From the NCBI GenBank assembly GCA_023419535.1, contig JAEZXX010000033.1, forward strand, positions 1 through 34,473: a stretch of DNA of 34,473 nt, written 5' to 3'. A program made the translations under genes and the position numbers. Shown piece after piece: positions 16,795 to 24,517 of this stretch. Position 1 is the stretch's first letter. Every line of letters begins with the position of its first letter. The notes below the pieces were generated by a model, which was given only the letters and a program-made list of their open reading frames with translations, did no database searches and had not been told where the DNA came from. The DNA comes from Pseudomonadota bacterium (lineage in GTDB: Bacteria > Pseudomonadota > Alphaproteobacteria > Rhizobiales > Rhizobiaceae).

Positions 16795-16817
16795 ATCGGT
16801 CGGAAAACCGATATCGG
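16795..16817. promoter_or_regulatory. Palindromic half-sites upstream of the dacA-like gene
   Basis: In the 107-bp gap between rlpA and the dacA-like gene, ATCGGT (16795-16800), ACCGAT (16807-16812) and ATCGG (16813-16817) form one 6-bp inverted repeat and an overlapping 10-bp palindrome CCGATATCGG (16808-16817). This could be an operator or an RNA stem; no U run follows, so a terminator is unlikely. Confidence 0.25.
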
Positions 16818-16853
16818 CTTTCGGACGATGACGATCACGAGAACGGGGAAATC

Positions 16854-18035
16854 TCAGTCGCGCAGAAGGAAGGCGTCGGTCGCACCGGCCGCCCAGAGGG
16901 CGCGCAGGCTCGCATCGGCGCGCGAGCCGGGCTCGACGAGGAGAGCGAGCGACGCGTCGTCCTCTCCGCCGACGAGCTGGCCGGCGCTCTCGGCCACCGC
17001 GTGGACGCGCAGAAGCAGGTCGACGTCGGTCACGGTGCCGATCTCGATCCGCTCGAGGGCCGCAGGCTCCTTCGCCACGAGATCGGCGAGCGCCCGGAAG
17101 GCGCCGCTCTCGGCGCGCGCCGGAGCATAGGAGAGAACGGCCTCGCGGCGGGTGGGCAGCGGAACGTCCGCCGGCGTGGACACGGCCTGAGCGGGCAGCT
17201 GTGCCGGCGCCGGAGCGGGATCTCGGTCGGGTGCGGGAGCCGCCGACCGCACGGCCGCGGCGATGGCCGAACTCGCCTGCCGGCGGACGCCCGGCAGGAC
17301 CGAGGAGCCGTTGTAGGAAATGGCGGTCGAGAGCGACGGCGTCTGCGGCGCCACCTCGTTCGAGGCGATCATGACGCCCGTCGGCAGGCCGTCGCTGGAA
17401 GGACCGGCCGCGCCCTGGCGCAAGCTCGCCATCAGCATCGGCTTGTCGTCCCCTTCCAGGGGAGCGCGGCCGAGATACTCGACCTTGACGTCCGTCACGC
17501 CAGCGTTGCGGAAGCCCAGCACCTCGGCGGCCTGTTGCGAGACGTCGACGACGCGGCCGTGCGCATAGGGACCGCGATCGTTGACCCGGACCATCACAGA
17601 GCGGCCGTTCGCCTTGTTGGTGACGCGGGCGTAGGAGGGAAGCGGGAAGGTCGGGTGGGCGGCCGAGAGGTGGTACATGTCGTAGACCTCCCCGTTCGCC
17701 GTGAGGCGCCCGTGGAAGTTGGAGCCGTACCAGGAGGCGGTTCCGCGCCCCACATAGCCCGGCTCCTCCTTCGGATAGTACCACTTGCCCCGCACCTGAT
17801 AGGGCTTGCCGACCTGCTCGCGACCGCCGCCGCGGGGCACGCTTCGCAGGTTGGTGACGCGCGGGCTGACCGGAACGCCGTATTCGGAGGAGGAGAAGAT
17901 CGGGGATTCGTCGAGGGGCGCGAGTTCGGCCTCCGCGACGCTCGATCCGGACTGGCAGCCCGTCAGGGCCAACGCCGCACAGACAACGACGCCCGCGCCC
18001 AAGATCCGGCGCGACGAGCCAGCCCATCCCCTCAT
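16854..18035 (-). CDS. rlpA: Septal ring lytic transglycosylase RlpA-like lipoprotein
   Basis: Envelope lipoprotein that cleaves peptidoglycan strands, especially denuded glycan, at the septum. The N-terminus carries a lipoprotein signal with lipobox LALTGC (Cys27). A double-psi beta-barrel domain spans about 95-180. Glu116, Asp119, His127 and Asp153 fall at the same mutual spacing as the catalytic-site residues of Pseudomonas RlpA (E120, D123, H131, D157), so the enzyme should be active. The remaining 200 residues are Ala/Pro-rich and end without a recognisable SPOR repeat. Start: ATG 18035; a TTG two codons upstream (18041) is possible. It is separated from the dacA-like gene by about 107 bp and probably has its own promoter. 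Confidence 0.9.
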   Translation of the reverse strand: MRGWAGSSRRILGAGVVVCAALALTGCQSGSSVAEAELAPLDESPIFSSSEYGVPVSPRVTNLRSVPRGGGREQVGKPYQVRGKWYYPKEEPGYVGRGTASWYGSNFHGRLTANGEVYDMYHLSAAHPTFPLPSYARVTNKANGRSVMVRVNDRGPYAHGRVVDVSQQAAEVLGFRNAGVTDVKVEYLGRAPLEGDDKPMLMASLRQGAAGPSSDGLPTGVMIASNEVAPQTPSLSTAISYNGSSVLPGVRRQASSAIAAAVRSAAPAPDRDPAPAPAQLPAQAVSTPADVPLPTRREAVLSYAPARAESGAFRALADLVAKEPAALERIEIGTVTDVDLLLRVHAVAESAGQLVGGEDDASLALLVEPGSRADASLRALWAAGATDAFLLRD

Positions 18036-18100
18036 CCACAAACCCCCAAGCCGACGAATTCCTGGGGACAGCCCCTCGCCGCCCCACCACTCGCCTCAAA

Positions 18101-18130
18101 ACGTTACGATGAGGTTAGAGCGGGTTTCAA
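18101..18130 (-). promoter_or_regulatory. Candidate promoter for rlpA
   Basis: On the minus strand TTGAAA (plus 18125-18130) and TAACGT (plus 18101-18106) are 18 bp apart, about 65 bp upstream of the rlpA start. The gap between the ATP12 gene end and rlpA is otherwise empty, so a promoter is expected here. Confidence 0.35.
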
Positions 18131-18176
18131 GCCGGGCAAGGGAACGAATCGGGTCGGTCGGAGTTTGCGGCGCGAA

Positions 18177-18893
18177 TCAGGGGGTTGCGAGCTGCGCGGC
18201 GGCGTTCATGTCCTGCCAGCGCGCCTCGCGCCGCGCCGCCGCCTCCTCGTCGGCGCCCCACTGCTCGATGTTCCAGTCCTCGTCGACATGGGCCAGAGCC
18301 CAGGCCGTCCCCGCTTCGAGACGGCCCTCCCGGACCGCGACGGCCAGGAGCAGCGACCCCGTCAGCGTCGTCATCTGATGCAGGGCGGCGAGGACGAAGG
18401 CGTCGTCCTCGCGGTCGAGCCGGCGCCCGACCGCGGCGAGCGTCTTGGCCGGCTGGGCGACGTGCATGACCCCCGTCGCGGTCAGGAACAGGCCGCCGAC
18501 ATGGGCCTCGGCCCAGCGCAGCACCGGATCCCAGTTCTCGGCCTGGCGGGCGACGAGCGCCTCGGGCGCGTCGGCGCGGTAGAAGAGGAGATCGGTCTCG
18601 GCGTAGCGCTTCAGTTCGGCGCGCACCGCGGAGGGGTCGTCGAGGATCCCGTCGATCGTGGTGTTGACGAGCCGCGTCACCGGCATCGTCGCCGGGTCGA
18701 TCCGCTGGCCCTGCCTGTCCCATTCGGCGGCGATCGCTTGCGCGACGGACGCGCTCGGAACGACAAGGGCGCGCCGGCCCGGCGTGCGCACCGCGCGCCC
18801 GTCGAGGCGCACGCCGTGTCCGCCCGCATCCGGTTCGACGGAGACGGTGGTGTAGAACCGCTTCGGAAGTTCGGTGCGGCGATTGTCGCTCAT
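18177..18893 (-). CDS. ATP12 family F1-ATPase assembly chaperone
   Basis: Homologue of mitochondrial Atp12, which binds the free F1 alpha subunit before it joins beta. The family is found in alphaproteobacteria and mitochondria. The 238 residues show the typical start (PKRFYTTVSVEPDAGGHGVRLDGR), then TPGRRALVVP, a central AEWDRQGQRIDP, VTRLVNTTIDG, and the conserved C-terminal block with ALAHVDEDWNIEQWGADEEA. Start ATG 18893 overlaps the stop of the HAD gene by 4 bp; a longer frame upstream runs through that gene and is not used. No atp genes are in the window. Last gene of the protease-rarA-crcB-rluC unit. Confidence 0.9.
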   Translation of the reverse strand: MSDNRRTELPKRFYTTVSVEPDAGGHGVRLDGRAVRTPGRRALVVPSASVAQAIAAEWDRQGQRIDPATMPVTRLVNTTIDGILDDPSAVRAELKRYAETDLLFYRADAPEALVARQAENWDPVLRWAEAHVGGLFLTATGVMHVAQPAKTLAAVGRRLDREDDAFVLAALHQMTTLTGSLLLAVAVREGRLEAGTAWALAHVDEDWNIEQWGADEEAAARREARWQDMNAAAQLATP

Positions 18894-19594
18894 GCGCGGG
18901 CCCGTGTCCGTTCGGAAGACGAGGCGTCCCTCCCGTCGACGAAGGCGAGGAGCGCCTGCGTCAGGCTCGCGACGTCCGTCACGACGCGGTCGGCGCCCGC
19001 CTGCGTCAGGGCTTCGAGCGTACCCGCGCCCCAGGAGACGCCGAGAGCGCCGGCCCCGGCCGCCCGCGCCATCTGCATGTCGTAGATGGAGTCCCCGACG
19101 ACGATCGCCTGCGAGGCGTCGATCCCGAGCTCGGCGCAGCATTCGAGGACCATGGACGGGTCGGGCTTGGAGGGGCAGTCGTCGGCCGTGCGCACCGCCT
19201 GGAACAGGGTCTCGATCCCGTATTTCTGCGTGACGATGCGCACGCCCCGCCGCGACTTTCCCGTGACGATACCGAGGAGGGCGTTCTCGCGCGCGGCCAG
19301 CGCGTGCAGCATGGGCTCGATGCCCGGGAAGAGGCGCTCCTCCATCGCGGGATCGTTGCGGATCTCGTGGAAGGTCGTGCGGTAGAGATCGGCCAGCGTC
19401 TCGATTTCGCCCTTCGGCGTCGACGGCGTCAGGCGATGGATGGCGGTCGCGAGCGAAAGCCCGATCACGCCCTGGACGGCGCGCTCGTCCGGCACGGGAA
19501 GGCCGGCGCGCTCGAAGACGCGGCGCATGGTTCCGACGATCAGGTGGAAGCTGTCGGCCAGCGTGCCGTCGAGGTCGAAGAGGATCGCGCGCAT
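18890..19594 (-). CDS. HAD family hydrolase (phosphoglycolate phosphatase-like)
   Basis: Haloacid dehalogenase-fold phosphatase, 234 residues. Motif I is FDLDGTLADS (nucleophile Asp and acid Asp), followed by an alpha-helical cap of the Gph/PpaX type. Motif II is GIVTGKS, the conserved Lys sits in CPSKPDPSM, and motif IV is VVGDSIYDMQMA. The substrate is likely a small phosphate ester such as phosphoglycolate, but the sequence does not decide this. Start ATG 19594 overlaps the rluC stop by one base (TGATG); its stop overlaps the ATP12 gene by 4 bp. The position between rluC and the ATP12 gene is typical of Rhizobiales. Confidence 0.9.
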   Translation of the reverse strand: MRAILFDLDGTLADSFHLIVGTMRRVFERAGLPVPDERAVQGVIGLSLATAIHRLTPSTPKGEIETLADLYRTTFHEIRNDPAMEERLFPGIEPMLHALAARENALLGIVTGKSRRGVRIVTQKYGIETLFQAVRTADDCPSKPDPSMVLECCAELGIDASQAIVVGDSIYDMQMARAAGAGALGVSWGAGTLEALTQAGADRVVTDVASLTQALLAFVDGRDASSSERTRARA

Positions 19595-20583
19595 CAGTCG
19601 TCGAGCGCCGCTTCGTCGAAGCCGAAGAGGTTCCAGGTCTGGACCATGTGGGGCGGCAGCGGCGCGACCTGATCGATCACGCCCCGGCCGCTCGGATGCG
19701 GGATGACGATGCGGCGCGCGTGGAGGTGCAGCTTGTTCTGCACGCCGCCCGGGAACTCCCAATTGGTGTCGTGCTCGAAATACTTCGGATCGCCGAGGAT
19801 CGGGTGGCCGAGATGGAGGGCGTGGACGCGCAGCTGGTGGGTGCGTCCCGTATAGGGCTCCATTTCCAGCCAGGCGAAGTTCTGCGCCACCTTGTCGACG
19901 ACCCGGTAGTGGGTGAGCGCGTGGTCGGCGCCCTCCTCCCCGTGTCTGGCGACGCGCATGCGGTCGCCGTCCGGCGTCATCTCCTTGACCAGATAGGTGG
20001 AGATGCGCCCGTCGTGCGGGGCCGGCACGCCCTTCACCAGCGCCCAATAGTGCTTCTTGGTGTCGCGCTCGCGAAACGCCTTGGTCAGCGCGACCGCGGC
20101 GCCGCGCGTGCGGGCGACGACGAGGATGCCGGAGGTGTCGCGGTCGAGCCGGTGGACGAGGCGCGGCTTCTCGCCCTTCTTCGACCGCCAGGCCTCCAGC
20201 ATCTTGTCGACGTGGCGCGAGACGCCGGAGCCGCCCTGCACCGCGAGCCCGGCCGGCTTGTTGAACACGAAGACCTTCTCGTCCTCGTAGATCAGCATCT
20301 GGGACAGGACGTCGCCGTCGTGCCGGTCGCGGATCGTGTTCGCCGTCAGCGGAGCGACGCGCATCTTGGCGCTGTCGACGCCCATCGGCGGCACGCGGAC
20401 CATCTGGCCGGCCTCGAGCCGCGTGTCGGTCTTCGCACGGCCACCGTCGATGCGCACCTGGCCGGAGCGCAGAAGCTTCTGGAGGTGCCCGAAGCCAAGC
20501 CCCGGATAGTGGATCTTGAACCAGCGATCGAGCCGCAGCCCCGCCTCGTCCGTCTCGACCCTGACCTGCTCGACCGACGACAT
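19594..20583 (-). CDS. rluC: RluA-family pseudouridine synthase (RluC-like)
   Basis: Isomerises specific uridines of 23S rRNA to pseudouridine. The 329 residues have an N-terminal S4 RNA-binding domain (about 14-70, LDRWFKIHYPGLGFGHLQKL) and a RluA-type catalytic domain. The active-site block HRLDRDTSGILVVA carries the catalytic Asp147. The later motifs GRTHQLRVHA and GHPILGDPKY are also present. RluC is favoured over RluD because of S4 presence and the usual synteny with crcB and the HAD gene, but specificity is inferred. Start ATG 20583; 58 bp separate it from crcB. Confidence 0.9.
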   Translation of the reverse strand: MSSVEQVRVETDEAGLRLDRWFKIHYPGLGFGHLQKLLRSGQVRIDGGRAKTDTRLEAGQMVRVPPMGVDSAKMRVAPLTANTIRDRHDGDVLSQMLIYEDEKVFVFNKPAGLAVQGGSGVSRHVDKMLEAWRSKKGEKPRLVHRLDRDTSGILVVARTRGAAVALTKAFRERDTKKHYWALVKGVPAPHDGRISTYLVKEMTPDGDRMRVARHGEEGADHALTHYRVVDKVAQNFAWLEMEPYTGRTHQLRVHALHLGHPILGDPKYFEHDTNWEFPGGVQNKLHLHARRIVIPHPSGRGVIDQVAPLPPHMVQTWNLFGFDEAALDD

Positions 20584-20641
20584 CGCGGCACCCTTCTCGT
20601 TTCGGGTTCTCCGTAGCCGATCGAAGCGTCCAGCGGAACCG

Positions 20642-21019
20642 TCAGGCGAACTGGCGGCCGAGTGCGAGGCCTGCCCAGACGGAACCGAGGCTGAGAAGGA
20701 CCGAGACCAGGACGTAGGTCAGCGCCCAGACGACCGCGCCCCGCTCGTAGAGGAGGATGGCGTCGAGCGAGAAGGCCGCAAAGGTCGTGTAGCCGCCGAG
20801 GACGCCGGTGAGCAGCAGGAGGCGCAGCGGCTCGGAAGCGCCGAAACGGCGGGCGATCAGCTCGAAGCCCAGCCCGATCAGGAAGGAGCCGGTGACGTTG
20901 ACGAAGAGCGTGCCCCACGGGAACCCGCCGCCGAAGAGCCGGGCGGCGGCAAGACCGGCGGCGTGGCGCGCGAGCGAGCCGGCGGCGCCGCCGATGGCGA
21001 CGAGGAAAAGATTGAGCAT
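20642..21019 (-). CDS. crcB: Fluoride ion channel CrcB/FluC
   Basis: Small dual-topology membrane protein that exports fluoride. The 125 residues contain four hydrophobic helices (about 1-25, 33-58, 65-88, 94-120). Family marks are GGAAGSLARH near the N-terminus, the PWGTLFVNVTGSFLIG stretch with the Asn lining the pore, and GGYTTFAAFS with the two conserved phenylalanines. No fluoride riboswitch was recognised upstream, where the HNH gene lies instead. The HNH frame overlaps the first 142 nt of crcB. Start ATG 21019. Confidence 0.93.
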   Translation of the reverse strand: MLNLFLVAIGGAAGSLARHAAGLAAARLFGGGFPWGTLFVNVTGSFLIGLGFELIARRFGASEPLRLLLLTGVLGGYTTFAAFSLDAILLYERGAVVWALTYVLVSVLLSLGSVWAGLALGRQFA

Positions 21020-21507
21020 GTCGTCGCTGCCTTTCCCGCCGTCGCCGCGCTCGCAGCGCTTGCGGAGTCGGCAGCCTTGGCCGCAATCGTCTGCGCGCGC
21101 TTCGGCGCCTTGGCCTTCCGGGAGTCTTGCGGCTTTTGAGCGTTCAGCGCCAGCCCCAGCGCATAGATGCCGCATAGCTCCTTCTCGCTCCAGCGGCGAG
21201 GCCTCGCGGTCTTCACGATCGCGGCGAAGGCCGGCGAGCGCAGGAAGGCGAGAAGATCCATGTCGCCGCGCAGCTGATTGCAGCGCCGGCAGCAGGGGAT
21301 CGTCACGTATCGTCCTTTCGCGGCACGGGGGATCACGTGGTCGCGCGTCGCAGCGTCGGGTTCGGGCCGCGTCCCTTTCGTGCGCTTCAGCTCGGTTCCG
21401 CAATAGCAGCAATGGTGCTGTCGCCCGTCGGTCCACCAATTCCCGAGGAACTGCTGGACTTCAGCGAGCAAGGTCTGCGGGCGGCGGTTCGGCGGAATGG
21501 TCGACAC
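20878..21507 (-). CDS. HNH endonuclease domain protein
   Basis: Small nuclease-like protein. The zinc/HNH signature is compact: CCYCGTELKR, then DHVIPRAAKGRYVTIPCC and RRCNQLRGD, which fits an HNH fold with two CxxC metal knuckles and a DH catalytic pair. After the domain comes an Ala/Lys-rich stretch (about residue 110 on) and a Ser/Pro-rich tail that is read out of frame inside crcB. Start is uncertain: GTG 21507 is preferred because the DNA just upstream is AT-rich and repeat-bearing like a promoter. ATG 21579 would add 24 residues but has no ribosome site. The role is unknown; no toxin, phage or restriction partner is adjacent. The domain is convincing, the exact gene ends are not. Confidence 0.7.
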   Translation of the reverse strand: MSTIPPNRRPQTLLAEVQQFLGNWWTDGRQHHCCYCGTELKRTKGTRPEPDAATRDHVIPRAAKGRYVTIPCCRRCNQLRGDMDLLAFLRSPAFAAIVKTARPRRWSEKELCGIYALGLALNAQKPQDSRKAKAPKRAQTIAAKAADSASAASAATAGKAATTCSIFSSSPSAAPPARSRATPPVLPPPGSSAAGSRGARSSSTSPAPS

Positions 21508-21531
21508 GAAGCAGATTGCCGCACGACATAC

Positions 21532-21564
21532 CGAAAACTTGTGTGACAAGGATCGCGAAAACTT
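21532..21564 (-). promoter_or_regulatory. Direct repeats and palindrome upstream of the HNH gene
   Basis: CGAAAACTT occurs at 21532-21540 and again at 21556-21564, exactly 24 bp apart. Between them CTTGT-GTG-ACAAG (21538-21550) is a 5-bp inverted repeat. The stretch is richer in A/T than the flanking genes and lies between the rarA stop and the preferred HNH start, so an operator or promoter is plausible. The factor is unknown. Confidence 0.35.
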
Positions 21565-21596
21565 TCCCCATCGGCGCATTTTTTCGCACGGAGTGC

Positions 21597-22940
21597 TCAG
21601 CGCGGCTCCCGTTCCGCCCTCAGACGCGCCCAGCGCTCCATGCGCTCGGCGATCCGCGCCTCGGCGCCGCGGTCGGTCGGGCGGTAGAAGCTCTGGCGGC
21701 CGATCTCGGTCGGGAAGTAGTCCTGGCCCGAGAAGGCGTCGGGCGCGTCGTGGTCGTAGGCGTAGCCCGAGCCGTAGCCCTCGCCCTTCATCAGCTTCGT
21801 GGGCGCGTTCAGGATGTGCTTGGGGGGAAGGAGCGAACCGTTCTCCTTGGCGGCCCGCATCGCGGCCTTGTAGGCGACGTAGCCGGCGTTCGATTTCGGC
21901 GCGGCGGCGAGATAGATCGTCGCCTGCGCCAGCGCCAGCTCGCCCTCGGGCGACCCCAGATAGTCGTAGGCGTCCTTGGCCGCGTTGGCGACGACCAGCG
22001 CGTTCGGATCGGCGAGGCCGATGTCCTCCACCGCCATGCGCACGAGGCGGCGGCCGAGATAGAGCGGCTCCTCGCCGGCATCGAGCATGCGGCAGAGATA
22101 GTAGAGCGCCGCGTCCGGGTCCGACCCGCGCACGGATTTGTGCAGGGCGGAGATCAGATTGTAGTGGCCGTCCTGGCTCTTGTCGTAGACAGGCGCGCGG
22201 CGCTGGACGATGCGCTGCACCCCTTCGGCGTCGAAGGTCTCGCCGCTGCGGGCGGCGCGCCAGAGTTCCTCGGCCAGCGTCAGGATCGCCCGGCCGTCGC
22301 CGTCCGCCATCCGCAGAAGGACCGCCCTCGCCTCCTTCGTCACGGGCAGCGGGCGGTTCTCGATGGCCTCGGCGCGTTCGAGGAGGCGCGACAGGCTCTG
22401 CCGATCGTGCGGGTGGAAGGTCAGGACACGGGCGCGCGACAGGAGCGCGGCGTTGAGTTCGAAGGACGGGTTCTCGGTCGTGGCGCCGACCAGCACGACC
22501 GTCCCGTCCTCCATGACGGGGAGGAAGGAGTCCTGCTGCGCCCGGTTGAAGCGGTGGATCTCGTCGACGAAGACCAGCGTGCGCCGCCCGTTCGAGCGCC
22601 GCAGCCGCGCGGCTTCGAACACCTTCTTGAGGTCCGCGACGCCCGAGAAGATCGCCGAGATCTGCTCGAAGACGAAGTCGACGCCCTCGGCGAGGAGGCG
22701 GGCGACGGTCGTCTTTCCGGTGCCGGGCGGGCCCCAGAAGATGACCGAGCCGAGCGTGCCGGAGGCGAGCATGCGCGTCAGCACGCCCTCCTCCCCGGTC
22801 AGGTGCTCCTGCCCGACGACCTCGGCGAGCGTCTGCGGCCGCAGCCGGTCGGCGAGCGGGCGCGAGGGGTCGTCCTTCGAGGTTCGGGCGGGCGGCCCCG
22901 GCCTGTCCTGCGGCGGCTCGTCGCCGAAGAGATCGCCCAT
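21597..22940 (-). CDS. rarA: Replication-associated recombination protein A (RarA/MgsA AAA+ ATPase)
   Basis: AAA+ ATPase related to clamp loaders and eukaryotic WRNIP1, acting at stalled forks. The 447 residues include Walker A GPPGTGKTT near 70-78, Walker B FVDEIHRFN, sensor 1 GATTENPS and the arginine-finger block ALLSRARV. The C-terminal tetramerisation region carries HYNLISALHKSVRGSDPDAALYY in family-typical form (23 residues at about 275-297). The N-terminus (GDLFGD) may bind the clamp or SSB, but this is inferred. The start is 22 bp downstream of the protease stop, so they are likely co-transcribed. The protease-rarA pair behind rplQ is common in Rhizobiales. Confidence 0.95.
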   Translation of the reverse strand: MGDLFGDEPPQDRPGPPARTSKDDPSRPLADRLRPQTLAEVVGQEHLTGEEGVLTRMLASGTLGSVIFWGPPGTGKTTVARLLAEGVDFVFEQISAIFSGVADLKKVFEAARLRRSNGRRTLVFVDEIHRFNRAQQDSFLPVMEDGTVVLVGATTENPSFELNAALLSRARVLTFHPHDRQSLSRLLERAEAIENRPLPVTKEARAVLLRMADGDGRAILTLAEELWRAARSGETFDAEGVQRIVQRRAPVYDKSQDGHYNLISALHKSVRGSDPDAALYYLCRMLDAGEEPLYLGRRLVRMAVEDIGLADPNALVVANAAKDAYDYLGSPEGELALAQATIYLAAAPKSNAGYVAYKAAMRAAKENGSLLPPKHILNAPTKLMKGEGYGSGYAYDHDAPDAFSGQDYFPTEIGRQSFYRPTDRGAEARIAERMERWARLRAEREPR

Positions 22941-22962
22941 GTCCCTGCCCTCGCCTCGTCGC

Positions 22963-24414
22963 TCAGCGCACGGTCTGCGACAGCCGCTGCCCGTCCCGTT
23001 CGATCTCGTAGTGCCAGCCGCGGCCGCCGCGCGCCAGCATCCGCTCCAGATCCGCGCTCGACGACACCTCCTGCCCGTTCAGCGAGAGGACGATGTCGTT
23101 TTCGCGCAGGCCGAAGCGCTGCGCGCTCGATCCGCGCTCGACGCCCGTCACCACGACGCCGCGCAGCGTCTGCGGCAGCTCGCGCTCGTCGGCGAGGCGC
23201 GGCGAGAGGTTGGCGATCGAAGCGCCCGCGAACGGGGTCTGGCCGCGAAGCCGGCGCTCGTCGCGCGCCGGCACCTCGGGCGCGGCGGAGAGTTCGATCG
23301 CGACCGTGCGCTCCTCGCCCTGCGACAGCACCCGAAGTTCGGCCCTGCGCCCGAGCCCGGCCGTCGCCAGACGATAGCCGAGGGCGTCCGGCCCATCGAG
23401 CGCAAAGCCGTCCATCGACACGATGACGTCGCCCGGCTGCAGACCCGCAATCTGCGCGGGCGCCCCTTCGGCGACCGAGGCGACGAGCGCGCCGCGCGGC
23501 CGCGCGAGCCCCAGAGCCTCGGCGATGTCCGGCGTGACCGGGGCAAAGCTCGCGCCGATATAGGGGCGCTCGAAGCGCCCGCCCCGTTCCGCGGCTTCGA
23601 CGAAGGCCCGCACCATATTGGAGGGAATTGCGAAGCCGATCCCCATCGATCCGCCCGAGCGCGAGAAGATGGCGGTGTTCACGCCGACCAACTCGCCCCT
23701 CATGTCGATCAGCGCGCCGCCCGAATTGCCGGGATTGATGGCCGCGTCCGTCTGGATGAAGAAGCCGAAATCGCTGACGCCGACATGGCTGCGCGCGAGG
23801 GCCGAGACGATGCCGCTCGTCACCGTCTGCCCGATGCCGAACGGGTTGCCGATGGCCAGCACGAGGTCGCCGATCTCCGCCGTGTCCGAATCGGCGATCG
23901 GAACGGCCGGGAAGGTTTCGTCGGCATCCTCGATCCGCAGCACCGCCAGATCGATGCGCGCGTCGCGGATGAGGATGGTGGACCGGAACTCGCGCCCGTC
24001 CGACAGGGCGACGCGAACCTCGTCGGCCCCTTCGATGACGTGGTTGTTGGTGACGACCAGCCCGCCGCCGTCGACGATGACCCCGGAGCCGAGCGAGGAT
24101 TCCATCCGCGGCCGGCTTTGAAACCGGTTGCCGAAGAACTGTTCGAAGAACGGGTCGCCCGCGAAGGGCGACCGGGCCTGGACCTGACGCGCCGCGTAGA
24201 CGTTGACGACGGCGGGCGCCGTCGTGCGGACGAGCGGGGCGAAGGTCAGATCGATCTCGGCCCGGCTTTGCGGCACAGACTGGGCCGCCTCCTGCGCCTC
24301 GGCCGTCGAGGCCCCGCTCCACCCGGCAGGCGCTCCGAGGCTGACGGCCGCCGCTCCGGCGGCCAGGGCGCCCAGCGCGAACACGATCGCGAGGCGGGAC
24401 TGTCTCATGCGCAT
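22963..24414 (-). CDS. DegP/HtrA-like periplasmic serine protease (Do family)
   Basis: Envelope quality-control protease with chaperone activity. The 483 residues start with a signal peptide (about 1-40, ending near STAEAQEA). The trypsin-like domain carries His125 (TNNHVIE), Asp155 (ARIDLAVLRI) and Ser231 (GNSGGAL), a complete triad. Two PDZ domains follow (about 300-385 and 405-480), including LQPGDVIVSMDG and LRENDIVLSLNG. An FEQFFG-type loop of Do proteases is present (DPFFEQFFGNRF). Start ATG 24414 has a GGAG site; the ATG two codons in (24408) is an alternative. A terminator of the upstream small gene lies 56 bp before the start, so the protease must have its own promoter or depend on read-through. 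Confidence 0.94.
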   Translation of the reverse strand: MRMRQSRLAIVFALGALAAGAAAVSLGAPAGWSGASTAEAQEAAQSVPQSRAEIDLTFAPLVRTTAPAVVNVYAARQVQARSPFAGDPFFEQFFGNRFQSRPRMESSLGSGVIVDGGGLVVTNNHVIEGADEVRVALSDGREFRSTILIRDARIDLAVLRIEDADETFPAVPIADSDTAEIGDLVLAIGNPFGIGQTVTSGIVSALARSHVGVSDFGFFIQTDAAINPGNSGGALIDMRGELVGVNTAIFSRSGGSMGIGFAIPSNMVRAFVEAAERGGRFERPYIGASFAPVTPDIAEALGLARPRGALVASVAEGAPAQIAGLQPGDVIVSMDGFALDGPDALGYRLATAGLGRRAELRVLSQGEERTVAIELSAAPEVPARDERRLRGQTPFAGASIANLSPRLADERELPQTLRGVVVTGVERGSSAQRFGLRENDIVLSLNGQEVSSSADLERMLARGGRGWHYEIERDGQRLSQTVR

Positions 24415-24469
24415 GTCTCCGGGGCCGACTCGGGGGGCCTGCCGAGAGATATCCGGGACCAGTGACACG

Positions 24470-24493
24470 AAAAAAGGGCCGTGAGGCCCTTTT
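24470..24493 (-). terminator. Rho-independent terminator after the small peptide gene
   Basis: AAAAGGGCC (24472-24480), a GTGA loop and GGCCCTTTT (24485-24493) form a perfect 9-bp stem. Read on the minus strand it ends in a run of six U. It lies 25 bp after the small gene stop and before the protease. The A/T arms make it potentially bidirectional. Confidence 0.85.
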
Positions 24494-24517
24494 CGCATTC
24501 CGTGCTCGGGCGCTCGC

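Noticed and set aside
20584..21100. Fluoride riboswitch for crcB
   Set aside because: The DNA upstream of crcB is coding (HNH frame) and shows no recognisable fluoride-riboswitch core.
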